Of a DNA stretch of 13,494 bases, positions 6,246-13,494 are shown piece after piece; the first letter of the stretch is position 1; every line of letters begins with the position of its first letter. Origin of the DNA: Bacteroidales bacterium. Its GTDB lineage: Bacteria; Bacteroidota; Bacteroidia; Bacteroidales; UBA932. Made by a program: the position numbers and the translations under genes. The notes below the pieces were generated by a model. The model was not told the origin of the DNA. It was given only the letters and a program-made list of their open reading frames with translations, and made no database searches. The stretch lies in the NCBI GenBank assembly GCA_009784635.1, contig WRBG01000036.1:1-13494 (forward strand). The letters are read 5' to 3'.

Positions 6246-6321
6246 GACCTTTCCTTTACAATAATTCCAGCGCCTTCTCCAAGCGTATCCCCCGCGAGCC
6301 TTTGATGAGGATGATGGCGCC
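6246..6321. repeat. Direct repeat copy 2 (murF side)
   Basis: This is the second copy of the 76-base repeat, 75/76 identical to 5397-5472. It forms the authentic 3' end of murF (last 21 codons and stop) and continues 10 bases past the murF stop into sequence that matches the glycosyltransferase 3' end. Here that part is cut off from any glycosyltransferase. Confidence 0.95.
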
Positions 6322-7587
6322 GGACAGGGGCTGCTCCGCAAGCTGAGTCCTCAAGGCGCCCACGTCTTTAAAGCAGGTACAGGCTGTTTCCCCTGCGGAT
6401 ACTACCCGAGTCGCCGCCTCTAATCTAGGCCCTACCAAAAAAATCCGTTCTATTTTAGCCTCCTCATAAAGCTGCACAAGCCTCCGCACCAAGGCCAAGT
6501 GTTCCCGCTCCGAATCAACTCCAAGCTCAAGCATATCCCCAAGTATCACGGCCTTGCCCTGCACGGGAAGTTGTTCAAAGTTATCCAAAGCCGCCGCCAT
6601 ACTGGTGGGGTTGGCGTTGTAGGCGTCTATAATCAGCGCGTTTTGCGCCGTCTGCATCCATTGGGAGCGGTTGTTGGAAGGTTTGTATTGCTTTACCGCC
6701 GCCGCCGCCAAAAGGGGATTGACGCCTAAGCAGGCGCCCACAGCTAAGGCCGCCAACACGTTATCTGCATTATAGTCGCCAATCAATTGCGTCTCTATGG
6801 GCGGATAATCCGGAACGTGGAGCCGCAGGAACGGATGTTGCCCACTTACCGGAAGAAGCGACGCTTTTTGGTAATGCAATCCGTACCAATGTTTCTCTTT
6901 TTGCCCTCCCCGTTGTTTTACCATGCCGCACAGCAAGGGATTATCGGCGTTGACAAAAAGCGTTTGGGCAGCCTCGTACAGTTCCCCTTTGGTTTGCATT
7001 ACGCCCTCTAAAGAGCCAAATCCCTCTAAATGCGCTTTACCCACATTGGTAATCAATCCATAATCGGGTTGGGCAATGGCGGCTAATCGGGCAATCTCCC
7101 CAAGGTGGTTGGCGCCCATCTCCACTACCGCCACCTCGGTGGTTTTATCCATACGCAACAGGGTCAAGGGGACGCCAATATGATTGTTCAAATTACCCTG
7201 CGTGGCGCAAATGTTAAATTTGGTGGCCAATACAGCTGCAATCAGCTCTTTGGTAGTGGTTTTTCCGTTGGTTCCCGTTAATGCCACTACCGGAGTCCTC
7301 AACTCTGTACGATGACGCTTTGCCAATTGTTGCAGGGCTTCCAAAGCGTCGGGCACCAAAATCAGTCGGGCCTGCCCTCCGGCTCGATGACCAAAAGCAG
7401 ATGACGCATAAAGTTCTGCACTGTCTATGATCGCATAGGCTGCTCCCGACTCAAGCGCTTTTTCTGCATAAGCGTTGCCGTCAAAGCTATCTCCCCTAAG
7501 GGCAAAAAACAAATCGCCGGAACGAATCTCTCGGCTGTCGGTAGAGACCGAGGGATGGGTCGTAAATAGTTTATATAAATCTTTCAT
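6256..7587 (-). CDS. murF: UDP-N-acetylmuramoyl-tripeptide--D-alanyl-D-alanine ligase
   Basis: MurF catalyses the last cytoplasmic step of UDP-muramyl-pentapeptide synthesis, ATP-dependent addition of D-Ala-D-Ala. The 443-residue protein has the three Mur ligase domains: an N-terminal UDP-binding part with 'STDSREIRSGDLFFAL' (15-30), a central ATPase with P-loop 'GTNGKTT' (105-111), 'NNHIGVP' (134-140), 'EMGANH' (156-161) and a candidate carbamylated lysine K200 in 'MQTKGELYE', then 'DAYNANP' (321-327) and the C-terminal domain. The ATG at 7587 was preferred to an in-frame TTG at 7614 that overlaps dut; it starts 7 bases after the dut stop. Its last 21 codons form repeat copy 2, so the C-terminus may be a restored one. 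No residue appears lost. Confidence 0.95.
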   Translation of the reverse strand: MKDLYKLFTTHPSVSTDSREIRSGDLFFALRGDSFDGNAYAEKALESGAAYAIIDSAELYASSAFGHRAGGQARLILVPDALEALQQLAKRHRTELRTPVVALTGTNGKTTTKELIAAVLATKFNICATQGNLNNHIGVPLTLLRMDKTTEVAVVEMGANHLGEIARLAAIAQPDYGLITNVGKAHLEGFGSLEGVMQTKGELYEAAQTLFVNADNPLLCGMVKQRGGQKEKHWYGLHYQKASLLPVSGQHPFLRLHVPDYPPIETQLIGDYNADNVLAALAVGACLGVNPLLAAAAVKQYKPSNNRSQWMQTAQNALIIDAYNANPTSMAAALDNFEQLPVQGKAVILGDMLELGVDSEREHLALVRRLVQLYEEAKIERIFLVGPRLEAATRVVSAGETACTCFKDVGALRTQLAEQPLSGAIILIKGSRGIRLEKALELL

Positions 7588-7594
7588 TGTGATG

Positions 7595-8026
7595 TTATTT
7601 ACCTGTTGAACCAAATCCTCCCGCGCCCCGTTCCGTCTCGTTTAATTGCGCTACCTCTTGCCAAGCTATCCGCGCATGGGCCGCCACCACCATTTGGGCA
7701 ATGCGTTCTCCCGGATTGAGCGTAAAAGGCGTATCGGATAAGTTGACTAAGACCACTTTGATTTCGCCCCTGTAATCGGCATCTATGGTACCCGGACTAT
7801 TGACTACCCCTACTCCATATTTGGCGGCCAAGCCACTGCGGGGACGAATCTGGGCTTCAAAGCCCACGGGTAATTCAATAAACAGACCGGTAGGCACCAA
7901 GCTGCGTTGCAGCGGCTGCAAAACAAGCGACTCGGGTATATGGGCGTACAAATCCATGCCCGCCGCTGCCGGCGTGGCATAACGGGGAAGCGGATAGGGA
8001 GAAGTGTTTACAATACGAATGTTCAT
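7595..8026 (-). CDS. dut: dUTP diphosphatase
   Basis: dUTPase hydrolyses dUTP to dUMP and pyrophosphate, keeping uracil out of DNA and feeding dTMP synthesis. This 143-residue protein is the trimeric type with all five motifs: 'AAGMDLYAH' (21-29), 'RPRSGLAAKYGV' (61-72), 'NSPGTIDADYRGEI' (76-89, catalytic Asp likely D82), 'GERIAQMVV' (106-114) and the C-terminal 'RGAGGFGSTGK' (133-143) that closes over the substrate. It starts 11 bases after the ATPase stop and ends 7 bases before murF, so it is part of the leftward operon. No TAnnTTTG box is seen in front of it. Its expression should therefore depend on read-through from the ATPase or flippase. Confidence 0.96.
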   Translation of the reverse strand: MNIRIVNTSPYPLPRYATPAAAGMDLYAHIPESLVLQPLQRSLVPTGLFIELPVGFEAQIRPRSGLAAKYGVGVVNSPGTIDADYRGEIKVVLVNLSDTPFTLNPGERIAQMVVAAHARIAWQEVAQLNETERGAGGFGSTGK

Positions 8027-8037
8027 ATAATTATAGT

Positions 8038-9201
8038 TTATGTTATGATTTCTTTTATTTTTATTATCAGTTCAGTAAGCGAAACAACTTCTATCTTTGG
8101 TTTAAGCGGCCATCCTGATGCAACCGGAGCCGCTATAAAGGTCATTATAGGATTAATATCCTCTATTGCATGATGATTCCCTTTAGATAACGATGGCGAA
8201 TATGTTGATTTACATTCTATCGCTATCACTTTATCATAATATTTCATCACTATATCCATCTCTGCTCCTCCCGCTGTACGGTAGAAGAAAAATTCAGCCT
8301 CCTCAAATGCTCCTTTGAGGTTGGTCAACACCATCTGCTCCCATAAGGAACCCGAAACAGGATGTCCGGCAATCCGCGTAAAATCCCTCAAACCCAAAAG
8401 TGCGGCGGTGATGCCGGAATCGGCTATATATATCTTGGGAGAACGGACAAGGCGTTTGCCCAAGTTGGATATGTAGGGAGGCAGCGACACCACCATAAAG
8501 GTCTCCTGCAGCAGGTCAATGTAATTTTTGACGGTGGTATCGCTTACCCCAAGCGACTTGGCAAACATCGAAAGGTTTGTTGTTTCTCCATGGGTATGGG
8601 CCAGCATCTGCCACAGTTTACGCATGGTTGGAGGCGAAAATCCCGCCCACTGCATCAGGTCTCTTTCGAGGAATGTGGAGATGAAGTTTTCGCGCCAACG
8701 AAAAGAGACGCTCGGCGCCGGCGTCAACAAACTTCGGGGGAAGCCGCCCTGCGCGTAATATTTTTCCATATCTGTAATGGACTCCACTTCGCTCCACAAG
8801 AACGGTGTTAGGGTATGGTAAGATATGCGGCCGGCAAGGGTTTCGGAGCTTTGTTTTATCAAATCGCGTGAAGCCGAACCGAGTACCAAAAAAGCTCCGT
8901 TATAGTCCCATTCATCGGTAAGGCTGCGGAGCAGGGGAAAAAGGTCGGGTTTTCGCTGGATTTCGTCTATACAAATCAATTTGCCTCTTTGCAAAGAGAG
9001 AAACCATTCGGCATCCTCTAATCGAGCCAAGTCAGAATTTCTTTCGAGGTCAATAAAGATGGAATCCGGAAAATTCTTTGCAATTTGCCTTGCCAAGGTT
9101 GATTTTCCGCACTGACGAGGCCCCAAAATCGCCGTAACATAATTGTGTTTTAGCGACTCAACAACTTGTGCTTCTATAATCCTGTTTATAAAATCAGCCA
9201 T
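8038..9201 (-). CDS. AAA+ ATPase of the AAA_14/DUF4143 family
   Basis: This 387-residue protein has an N-terminal AAA+ domain with Walker A 'GPRQCGKST' (27-35) and Walker B 'LICIDE' (75-80), then a winged-helix-like middle ('SLGVSDTTVKNYIDLLQ') and a C-terminal DUF4143 region. The latter contains a PD-(D/E)XK-like motif: E314/D316 in 'AEMDIV' and E329-C-K331 in 'AIECKS'. The family is abundant, patchily distributed and functionally unsettled, and a nuclease activity has not to my knowledge been established. All motifs are intact and the length is about normal. It sits between flippase and dut in an otherwise tight operon, with a possible promoter of its own at 9223-9230, which suggests a late insertion. 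Its stop is 11 bases from the dut start. Confidence 0.9.
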   Translation of the reverse strand: MADFINRIIEAQVVESLKHNYVTAILGPRQCGKSTLARQIAKNFPDSIFIDLERNSDLARLEDAEWFLSLQRGKLICIDEIQRKPDLFPLLRSLTDEWDYNGAFLVLGSASRDLIKQSSETLAGRISYHTLTPFLWSEVESITDMEKYYAQGGFPRSLLTPAPSVSFRWRENFISTFLERDLMQWAGFSPPTMRKLWQMLAHTHGETTNLSMFAKSLGVSDTTVKNYIDLLQETFMVVSLPPYISNLGKRLVRSPKIYIADSGITAALLGLRDFTRIAGHPVSGSLWEQMVLTNLKGAFEEAEFFFYRTAGGAEMDIVMKYYDKVIAIECKSTYSPSLSKGNHHAIEDINPIMTFIAAPVASGWPLKPKIEVVSLTELIIKIKEIIT

Positions 9202-9219
9202 ATTTCTGAGAAATTAACC

Positions 9220-9252
9220 ATGCAAATCTAAAACAAAAGTTGGAAATTGCAT
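9220..9252 (-). promoter_or_regulatory. Candidate promoter and inverted repeat before the ATPase gene
   Basis: The minus strand carries TAGATTTG at 9230-9223, an exact TAnnTTTG match, 21 bases before the ATG at 9201. It overlaps one arm of the inverted repeat ATGCAA (9220-9225) / TTGCAT (9247-9252). There is no good -33 box. The repeat may be an operator, or chance. Confidence 0.4.
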
Positions 9253-9254
9253 AG

Positions 9255-10721
9255 TTATTTTCTTAGGGTCGCCCCTTCTATCCGCCAAACAAAGGCCAGA
9301 TAGCCCAATATAAACAGGGTATGGATGATTAATTTTACCGGTAGAGGCAGAGCGGGGAGGAGGAGGCTAATCGCCCAAATCGCCAACCCGACTCCAAGAT
9401 AAAGCCCTACGCGCTTCCACCGGTAGGGTACCGGATAGTGTTTTTGCCCCAGCAGGATGTTCAAGCCCAAAATAACGGCATAGCTGAGGAGGTGCGCCCA
9501 AGCAGCCGCCATATAGCCAAAGCGGGGCATGAACAAGAGGTTCACTACAAGCGTAACTAATAATCCGGAACAGGTGATATAGAGGGCCATCGAAGTTTTT
9601 TCGGTGAGTTTGTACCAAATAGATACGTTGAAACTCATGCCCAGTAACAAATGAGCAAACAGCATAATGGGCAATACCGATATGCCTGCTCTAAAGTCGC
9701 GTCCAAGAATCAATCCAATCACATCTGCATAGAGCAGTACGCCCAAGAAGACGAGTACGGCAAAGGCGGTGAAGTAATTGAACACTTTTGCATAAAGTTC
9801 CCTGCTTTGTTTCTCTTTGGCATGGGCAAAAAAGAAAGGCTCTGCGGCGTAGCGAAACATCTGAATAAACAGCGTCATCAATACCGCCAATTTAACTCCG
9901 GCTTGAAAAACGCCCAATTCAGAGCGCCATACCTGTGAGGCAGGAATCAAAAAGCGGAATAGAATCCGGTCGCTAAAGTCGTTTAAAATGCCGGGCAGCC
10001 CCGCCAGCATCAAGGGAATCGCGTAGTACATCATCTTCTTCCAAAGCGCCGGATAAAATCGAAAAACGCCTTTTTTGCATAATTGGGGAATAAACAGCAG
10101 CAACGACAATACACAACTCAGAAAAATGGCAAAGAGTACATAGCTAAAATCGGGAACAGGCGGTACCCACCTAAGTATCAACGAGTCGGGATGAGACTGT
10201 AAGTAGGCGGGGAGCGCCAAAAACAGCAATAAATTGAAGGTCAATTCTCCTGCAATCTTGATGGTCTTGAAAACGGCAAATTTTAACGCTTTATGCTCAA
10301 ACCGCAGGCGGGCAAACAGAATTGAGGTAAAGTTATCAATGGCCAAAATGCCGCCCAACCAAATGATGCACTTTTCGTATCCCAAATAGCCCAATCCCGA
10401 TGCCACAGGATGGGCAAAAAGAATACAGACGCCCCAAAACAGCAGCGAGGCGACCAAAACAGCGCTTAGCGCCGAGGAGAATACCTGCTTGGGTTGGTCG
10501 TGCTTGTTGGCGAACCTAAAACAGCCGGTCTCCAAACCCATAGACAGCACTACCTGCAAAATGGCTATATAAGCCATAAACTCGGTGACAGTTCCGTAGT
10601 TAGCGGTAGAGAGCATCCGGGTGTAGAGCGGGACAAAGAGGAAGTTGAGCGCTCTGGCCAAGACGGTGCTGAGTCCGTATATGGCGGTCTCTCCGGCTAA
10701 CCGTTTAATCGGATGATTCAT
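9255..10721 (-). CDS. Oligosaccharide/lipid-linked glycan flippase (MOP superfamily, Wzx-like)
   Basis: This 488-residue, strongly hydrophobic protein has about 12-14 predictable membrane segments and the N-terminal signature of polysaccharide flippases ('ETAIYGLSTVLARALNFLFVPLYTRMLS'). This family moves undecaprenyl-linked glycans across the inner membrane. Charged loops such as 'RLRFEHKALKFAVFKTIK' separate the helices, and the length is normal. The start codon overlaps the patatin stop (ATGA), so the two are translationally coupled. The gene downstream is the ATPase, then dut and murF. Nothing in the sequence identifies the cargo. With murF nearby, a lipid II-type role like MurJ is conceivable, but an O-antigen or surface-glycan role is equally possible. 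The cytoplasmic membrane location is secure. Confidence 0.88.
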   Translation of the reverse strand: MNHPIKRLAGETAIYGLSTVLARALNFLFVPLYTRMLSTANYGTVTEFMAYIAILQVVLSMGLETGCFRFANKHDQPKQVFSSALSAVLVASLLFWGVCILFAHPVASGLGYLGYEKCIIWLGGILAIDNFTSILFARLRFEHKALKFAVFKTIKIAGELTFNLLLFLALPAYLQSHPDSLILRWVPPVPDFSYVLFAIFLSCVLSLLLFIPQLCKKGVFRFYPALWKKMMYYAIPLMLAGLPGILNDFSDRILFRFLIPASQVWRSELGVFQAGVKLAVLMTLFIQMFRYAAEPFFFAHAKEKQSRELYAKVFNYFTAFAVLVFLGVLLYADVIGLILGRDFRAGISVLPIMLFAHLLLGMSFNVSIWYKLTEKTSMALYITCSGLLVTLVVNLLFMPRFGYMAAAWAHLLSYAVILGLNILLGQKHYPVPYRWKRVGLYLGVGLAIWAISLLLPALPLPVKLIIHTLFILGYLAFVWRIEGATLRK

Positions 10722-13036
10722 CGCGATAATGCTTTTCGTTTAAAAATCAGATATCCAATGTTTAACTGGGTATAGAGTTTGTTGGTTTCCCTGTCGTAAT
10801 AGTTGGTGGATACGCTTACCGGCCCTAAGGGGGATTGCCATACCAAAGCGGCGGCGGCCATCCAACTGTGGAGGGAGAACGCTTGAGCGTAAGAGAGATT
10901 TCCCAAATCGTCCTGTATCGTCTTTTTATAGGGCAGGAAATAGAATCCGGACAGATGCAGGGAAAGGCTTTGGTTAAACCTCAATACCGGCATCAATCCG
11001 CCTCCCAAATAGCTCTCGGCCCTGTATTGGTCTAACATGAGGGTTTTGCTGTGGGGCGTGGGCTGGAAAGCGGGCTGGGCCATGACGGTAGAAATGTAGT
11101 CCGACATAAAGGAGCCGCCGCCCATGGCTACATCGGCCAATACGCCTAACGAAAAATGGTCCGAAATCCGGTAGTACCTTTCGTCAAAAAAGCGGGCAGT
11201 AAGCATAGACCGAGGCTTGTTGCTGGTCCGTCCCTCTCTGAGCGAGCGGGTGCCGGGCATATGGGTTTCCCGTCCGGATACCAAACGAAAATTGAGAAGC
11301 TGATTGTTTCCCTGTGTGGGATATTGCTTGTAGTTCAATGTATTTCTGTTGATGGCCAAAAAAGGAGATATATACCTCAAAGTGGCCCTGTCGGGGATGT
11401 CGTCTGAGTTAAAATCAGTTCCGGAAAAATAGGTGAATAAGTTTGCGCCCATGTCGGCCCCTAACTTCATCACGTAGCTTCTGTGAAACGAGAGCGGAGT
11501 CCCTCCGCTGACCGTGGCAAACACCTCTGTTTCCTGCATGTTGTTGGGATGATTATCGGAATAAAAAAGTTCCTGCGCCCCGCTGAAATAGTCAAAACGA
11601 TGACCGGTAAGGCTGATTTCGTAAAAAAACAGCGGCCGCACGCCTAAGTCTTGACGCCAATAGAGGCTAAGGCCACTGTACAACCTCCCTGCCCAAATAT
11701 CCAAGGCCGTTTTGGCCAAAGTGGCCTCCAAAATCCTGTATTCCAATCCTACATATCCTTGATTGAGCGAAGATGAGGAGATGTTTCCGCCTATGGAAAT
11801 ACGTAACGGAGCTGCGTTTGTGGCTTTTATGTACACGTCAAACAGAGAGTCGGGACGCATTAAGGCTTTGGGATAAAAGGTATTGACCTGACGGGTGGCC
11901 AAGACGCGGTAGTATCCGTGCTTTAATTGTTCAAAATCAAAAGACTGGTTTCGGTTCTGGCGGATGGTGCGGTCAATAAAATGTTGCTGTTTTCGGCTTA
12001 TCGACCCATCTACATGTACATCTTTGAATATCAATGGCAAATAACCTGCTCTGAACGCAGCGCGTTTGTGGGAGAGTTCTTCGGGAGCGGTTCGACGGCT
12101 AATCCTTTGCTTGAGTTCTTCCATGTGGGCCAACGCAGCCTCATATCCTTCGGCGATAATTTCATCCGCTTTGTGAAAATCCATAAAGCCGTACATGGTA
12201 TAGTCCGCATCAATCAGCACTCCTTTTTCCGGAGGAATGTGATAGTCGGATTCAAAAGTTACCAAGTTTCTTATTTGCAATACCACATCGTCTTCATCGG
12301 GTATGGGGGCGTTGCTGACGCATGGAGCGCCAATAATCACATCCGGCCCAAAATCCTGCTCCATAATGTCCCAAGGGAAGTTATTGTAGACGCCTCCGTC
12401 GAGCAACAAGACAGAATCAATCATAATCGGCTTAAAAACAAGTGGGAAGGTCATGGAGGCCCGAATGGCCGAACCCAAGTCTCCGGAACGCGCAACATAG
12501 GGCTTTTTGCGAACAATATCGGCCGATACACAACGAAAAGGCACCATCAGCCGGTCAAAATCATAGCCCGAACGGGCGCTTGCCTGCGCAAAGAGCTGTA
12601 CTATGGCAAGGTCCATCTGATAGGGAGATACCAAGCTGACGGGCAGGGCTAATTTAAGCCCTCTGTCTTCTCTCCGGTCGCTCCGGCCAAAGGAAAAACT
12701 AAACATGTCGGGGGTAGGCTCCCGACGGTAAATATAAGTGGCGTAGCCGTGTTCGTCCAAGCCCCGATACCAAGCGTTAAAATCGTCAGAATGAATGATA
12801 TTTATCATCTCATCCGGAGTATAGCCTATGGCGTACAAACCGGCGATTATGGCCCCAATCGAAGTGCCCGCCACGTAGTCAATCGGGATGTGATGCTCTT
12901 CCAAGGCCTTAATCACCCCAATATGAGACAAACCTTTGGCCCCGCCGCCGCCTAATACCAAGCCCACCGACTGCCCGCTCAGTTCTGTACTCAACAAAAA
13001 AAATCCGGCCCATAAATAAGTCGCAGCTTTTCTCAT
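10718..13036 (-). CDS. Patatin-like phospholipase with POTRA and outer-membrane beta-barrel (PlpD-like)
   Basis: This 772-residue protein resembles type Vd autotransporters such as PlpD. A signal peptide (about 1-22) precedes a patatin domain with oxyanion loop 'GGGGAKG' (29-35), nucleophile S59 in 'GTSIG' and catalytic D213 in 'LLLDGG'. A POTRA-like segment ('FKDVHVDGS', from about 337) and a surface-antigen-like barrel (about 410-772) rich in alternating aromatic strands follow. The barrel would anchor it in the outer membrane; whether the lipase faces out or stays periplasmic is unknown. The Ser-Asp dyad is intact, so phospholipase A activity is likely. The ATG at 13036 is preferred to an in-frame TTG at 13048, since it opens a standard signal peptide. 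It is the first gene of the leftward operon, overlaps the flippase by 4 bases and is divergent from the cyclophilin. Confidence 0.9.
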   Translation of the reverse strand: MRKAATYLWAGFFLLSTELSGQSVGLVLGGGGAKGLSHIGVIKALEEHHIPIDYVAGTSIGAIIAGLYAIGYTPDEMINIIHSDDFNAWYRGLDEHGYATYIYRREPTPDMFSFSFGRSDRREDRGLKLALPVSLVSPYQMDLAIVQLFAQASARSGYDFDRLMVPFRCVSADIVRKKPYVARSGDLGSAIRASMTFPLVFKPIMIDSVLLLDGGVYNNFPWDIMEQDFGPDVIIGAPCVSNAPIPDEDDVVLQIRNLVTFESDYHIPPEKGVLIDADYTMYGFMDFHKADEIIAEGYEAALAHMEELKQRISRRTAPEELSHKRAAFRAGYLPLIFKDVHVDGSISRKQQHFIDRTIRQNRNQSFDFEQLKHGYYRVLATRQVNTFYPKALMRPDSLFDVYIKATNAAPLRISIGGNISSSSLNQGYVGLEYRILEATLAKTALDIWAGRLYSGLSLYWRQDLGVRPLFFYEISLTGHRFDYFSGAQELFYSDNHPNNMQETEVFATVSGGTPLSFHRSYVMKLGADMGANLFTYFSGTDFNSDDIPDRATLRYISPFLAINRNTLNYKQYPTQGNNQLLNFRLVSGRETHMPGTRSLREGRTSNKPRSMLTARFFDERYYRISDHFSLGVLADVAMGGGSFMSDYISTVMAQPAFQPTPHSKTLMLDQYRAESYLGGGLMPVLRFNQSLSLHLSGFYFLPYKKTIQDDLGNLSYAQAFSLHSWMAAAALVWQSPLGPVSVSTNYYDRETNKLYTQLNIGYLIFKRKALSR

Positions 13037-13057
13037 CGTGGTTTTCAAAAATTTGTA

Positions 13058-13065
13058 TATATTTG
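13058..13065 (+). promoter_or_regulatory. Candidate -7 box for the cyclophilin gene
   Basis: TATATTTG matches TAnnTTTG and lies 42 bases before the ATG at 13108. No good -33 TTTG is seen upstream. It is close to, and interleaved with, the patatin promoter on the other strand. Confidence 0.4.
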
Positions 13066-13083
13066 GGTTTTATTTTCAAAGTT

Positions 13084-13091
13084 CAAATATA
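13084..13091 (-). promoter_or_regulatory. Candidate -7 box for the patatin-led operon
   Basis: The minus strand reads TATATTTG, with a TTTC about 18 bases further upstream as a weak -33 box. It lies 47 bases before the ATG at 13036. This is the only convincing promoter seen for patatin and flippase. Confidence 0.5.
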
Positions 13092-13107
13092 GTCAATTCT
13101 TTACATT

Positions 13108-13494
13108 ATGAAATTTATGCACTGCCTTTTAATCGGCTCCCTGCTGGTTGCCTCTTGCGGCAACCAACCCTCCGGTCCGCTGTTTAATGTTGCCGACCTG
13201 CCCGAAAGTCCCGTTTTTGACATCGAAACCACCCACGGGACCATGCGTGTTAAACTCTACGCAGAAACGCCCGGTCATCGGGATAATTTTGCGAAATTGG
13301 CCGCCGACCGTTACTACGACGGCATCCTCTTTCATCGCGTAATCAAAAACTTTATGATTCAAGCCGGTGAAACCGGTGAAACGCCTACTGAGGTTCAGTT
13401 GAAGTACGGAGAAAGCGGGGTGGACTACACCATCCCGGCAGAGATTATGCCCGGCCTTATTCACAAACGGGGAGCGCTTTGCGCCGCCCGCACC
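13108..13494 (+). CDS. Cyclophilin-type peptidyl-prolyl isomerase lipoprotein (partial, 3' end outside window)
   Basis: The frame is open from the ATG at 13108 to the window edge, giving 129 residues. A lipoprotein signal peptide ends at the lipobox V14-A-S-C17, so the mature protein is lipid-anchored in the envelope. The cyclophilin domain starts near residue 36 and shows 'LFHRVIKNFMIQAGE' with R77, F82 and Q85, matching the spacing of the catalytic R55/F60/Q63 of human cyclophilin A. The later 'HKRGALCAAR' is the usual substrate-pocket strand. It would catalyse proline cis-trans isomerisation during folding of exported proteins. The usual 'QGGD' appears as 'QAGE', a mild departure. It is divergent from the patatin gene, which encodes an outer-membrane barrel, so a shared role in envelope biogenesis is possible. 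The C-terminus is missing only because the window ends. Confidence 0.92.
   Translation, partial: MKFMHCLLIGSLLVASCGNQPSGPLFNVADLPESPVFDIETTHGTMRVKLYAETPGHRDNFAKLAADRYYDGILFHRVIKNFMIQAGETGETPTEVQLKYGESGVDYTIPAEIMPGLIHKRGALCAART

Noticed and set aside
7588..7614. TTG start for murF overlapping dut
   Set aside because: The ATG at 7587 gives the standard MurF N-terminus. The upstream residues are simply the dut 3' end read in another frame.
8362..8811. A 149-codon plus-strand frame inside the ATPase gene
   Set aside because: It is antisense to a well-supported ATPase gene, with low-complexity, domain-free translation.
9202..9260. Direct repeats flanking the DUF4143 ATPase, like those at the HEPN/MNT pair
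   Set aside because: The flippase 3' end and the dut 5' side were compared by eye. Only short AT-rich similarities were found, nothing resembling a duplicated end.
11927..12652. A 241-codon open frame on the plus strand
   Set aside because: It lies entirely antisense to the patatin domain, whose catalytic motifs are intact. Its translation shows no recognisable domain and it has no promoter.

Overview
The window looks like a chromosomal segment from a member of the Bacteroidota, most likely Bacteroidales. Three things point there. The protein set is typical: a DUF4831-type secreted protein, a LpxL-like acyltransferase, a patatin fused to a surface-antigen-like barrel, and an ISAon1-type transposase N-terminus. 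Shine-Dalgarno sequences are essentially absent in front of genes. Several intergenic gaps carry a -7 box of the Bacteroidetes form TAnnTTTG. No rRNA, tRNA or CRISPR array was seen, and no stretch above 300 bases lacks a gene.

Layout, left to right. (1) 1-805, accessory: the first 21 codons of a leftward transposase, then a rightward ParD/ParE toxin-antitoxin pair whose promoter spans a perfect 6+1+6 palindrome, ending in a bidirectional terminator. (2) 806-4304, leftward: a LpxL-like acyltransferase, a DUF4831-type secreted protein and the aminoacyl-histidine dipeptidase PepD, tightly spaced. (3) 4405-5415, rightward: a family 2 glycosyltransferase, divergent from the acyltransferase. (4) 5397-6321: a HEPN/MNT toxin-antitoxin cassette bracketed by a 76-bp direct repeat (75/76 identical). 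Each copy of the repeat holds the last codons of the glycosyltransferase and, on the other strand, the 3' end of murF. (5) 6256-13036, leftward: patatin/barrel protein, flippase, AAA+/DUF4143 ATPase, dUTPase, MurF, mostly overlapping or separated by a few bases. (6) 13108-13494, rightward: the N-terminal part of a lipoprotein cyclophilin, cut by the window edge.

How the parts fit. The core genes concern the cell envelope (lipid acylation, glycosyl transfer, lipid-linked glycan export, muropeptide synthesis, outer-membrane phospholipase) plus nucleotide and peptide housekeeping. Three accessory pieces sit between them: ParDE, HEPN/MNT and the DUF4143 ATPase. The HEPN/MNT insertion is the most informative. 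It lies exactly where glycosyltransferase and murF would otherwise converge with overlapping stop codons. It leaves a decayed copy of the murF 3' end beside the glycosyltransferase and an intact one on murF, so neither neighbouring gene is broken. The DUF4143 ATPase similarly sits inside what would otherwise be a flippase-dut-murF operon.
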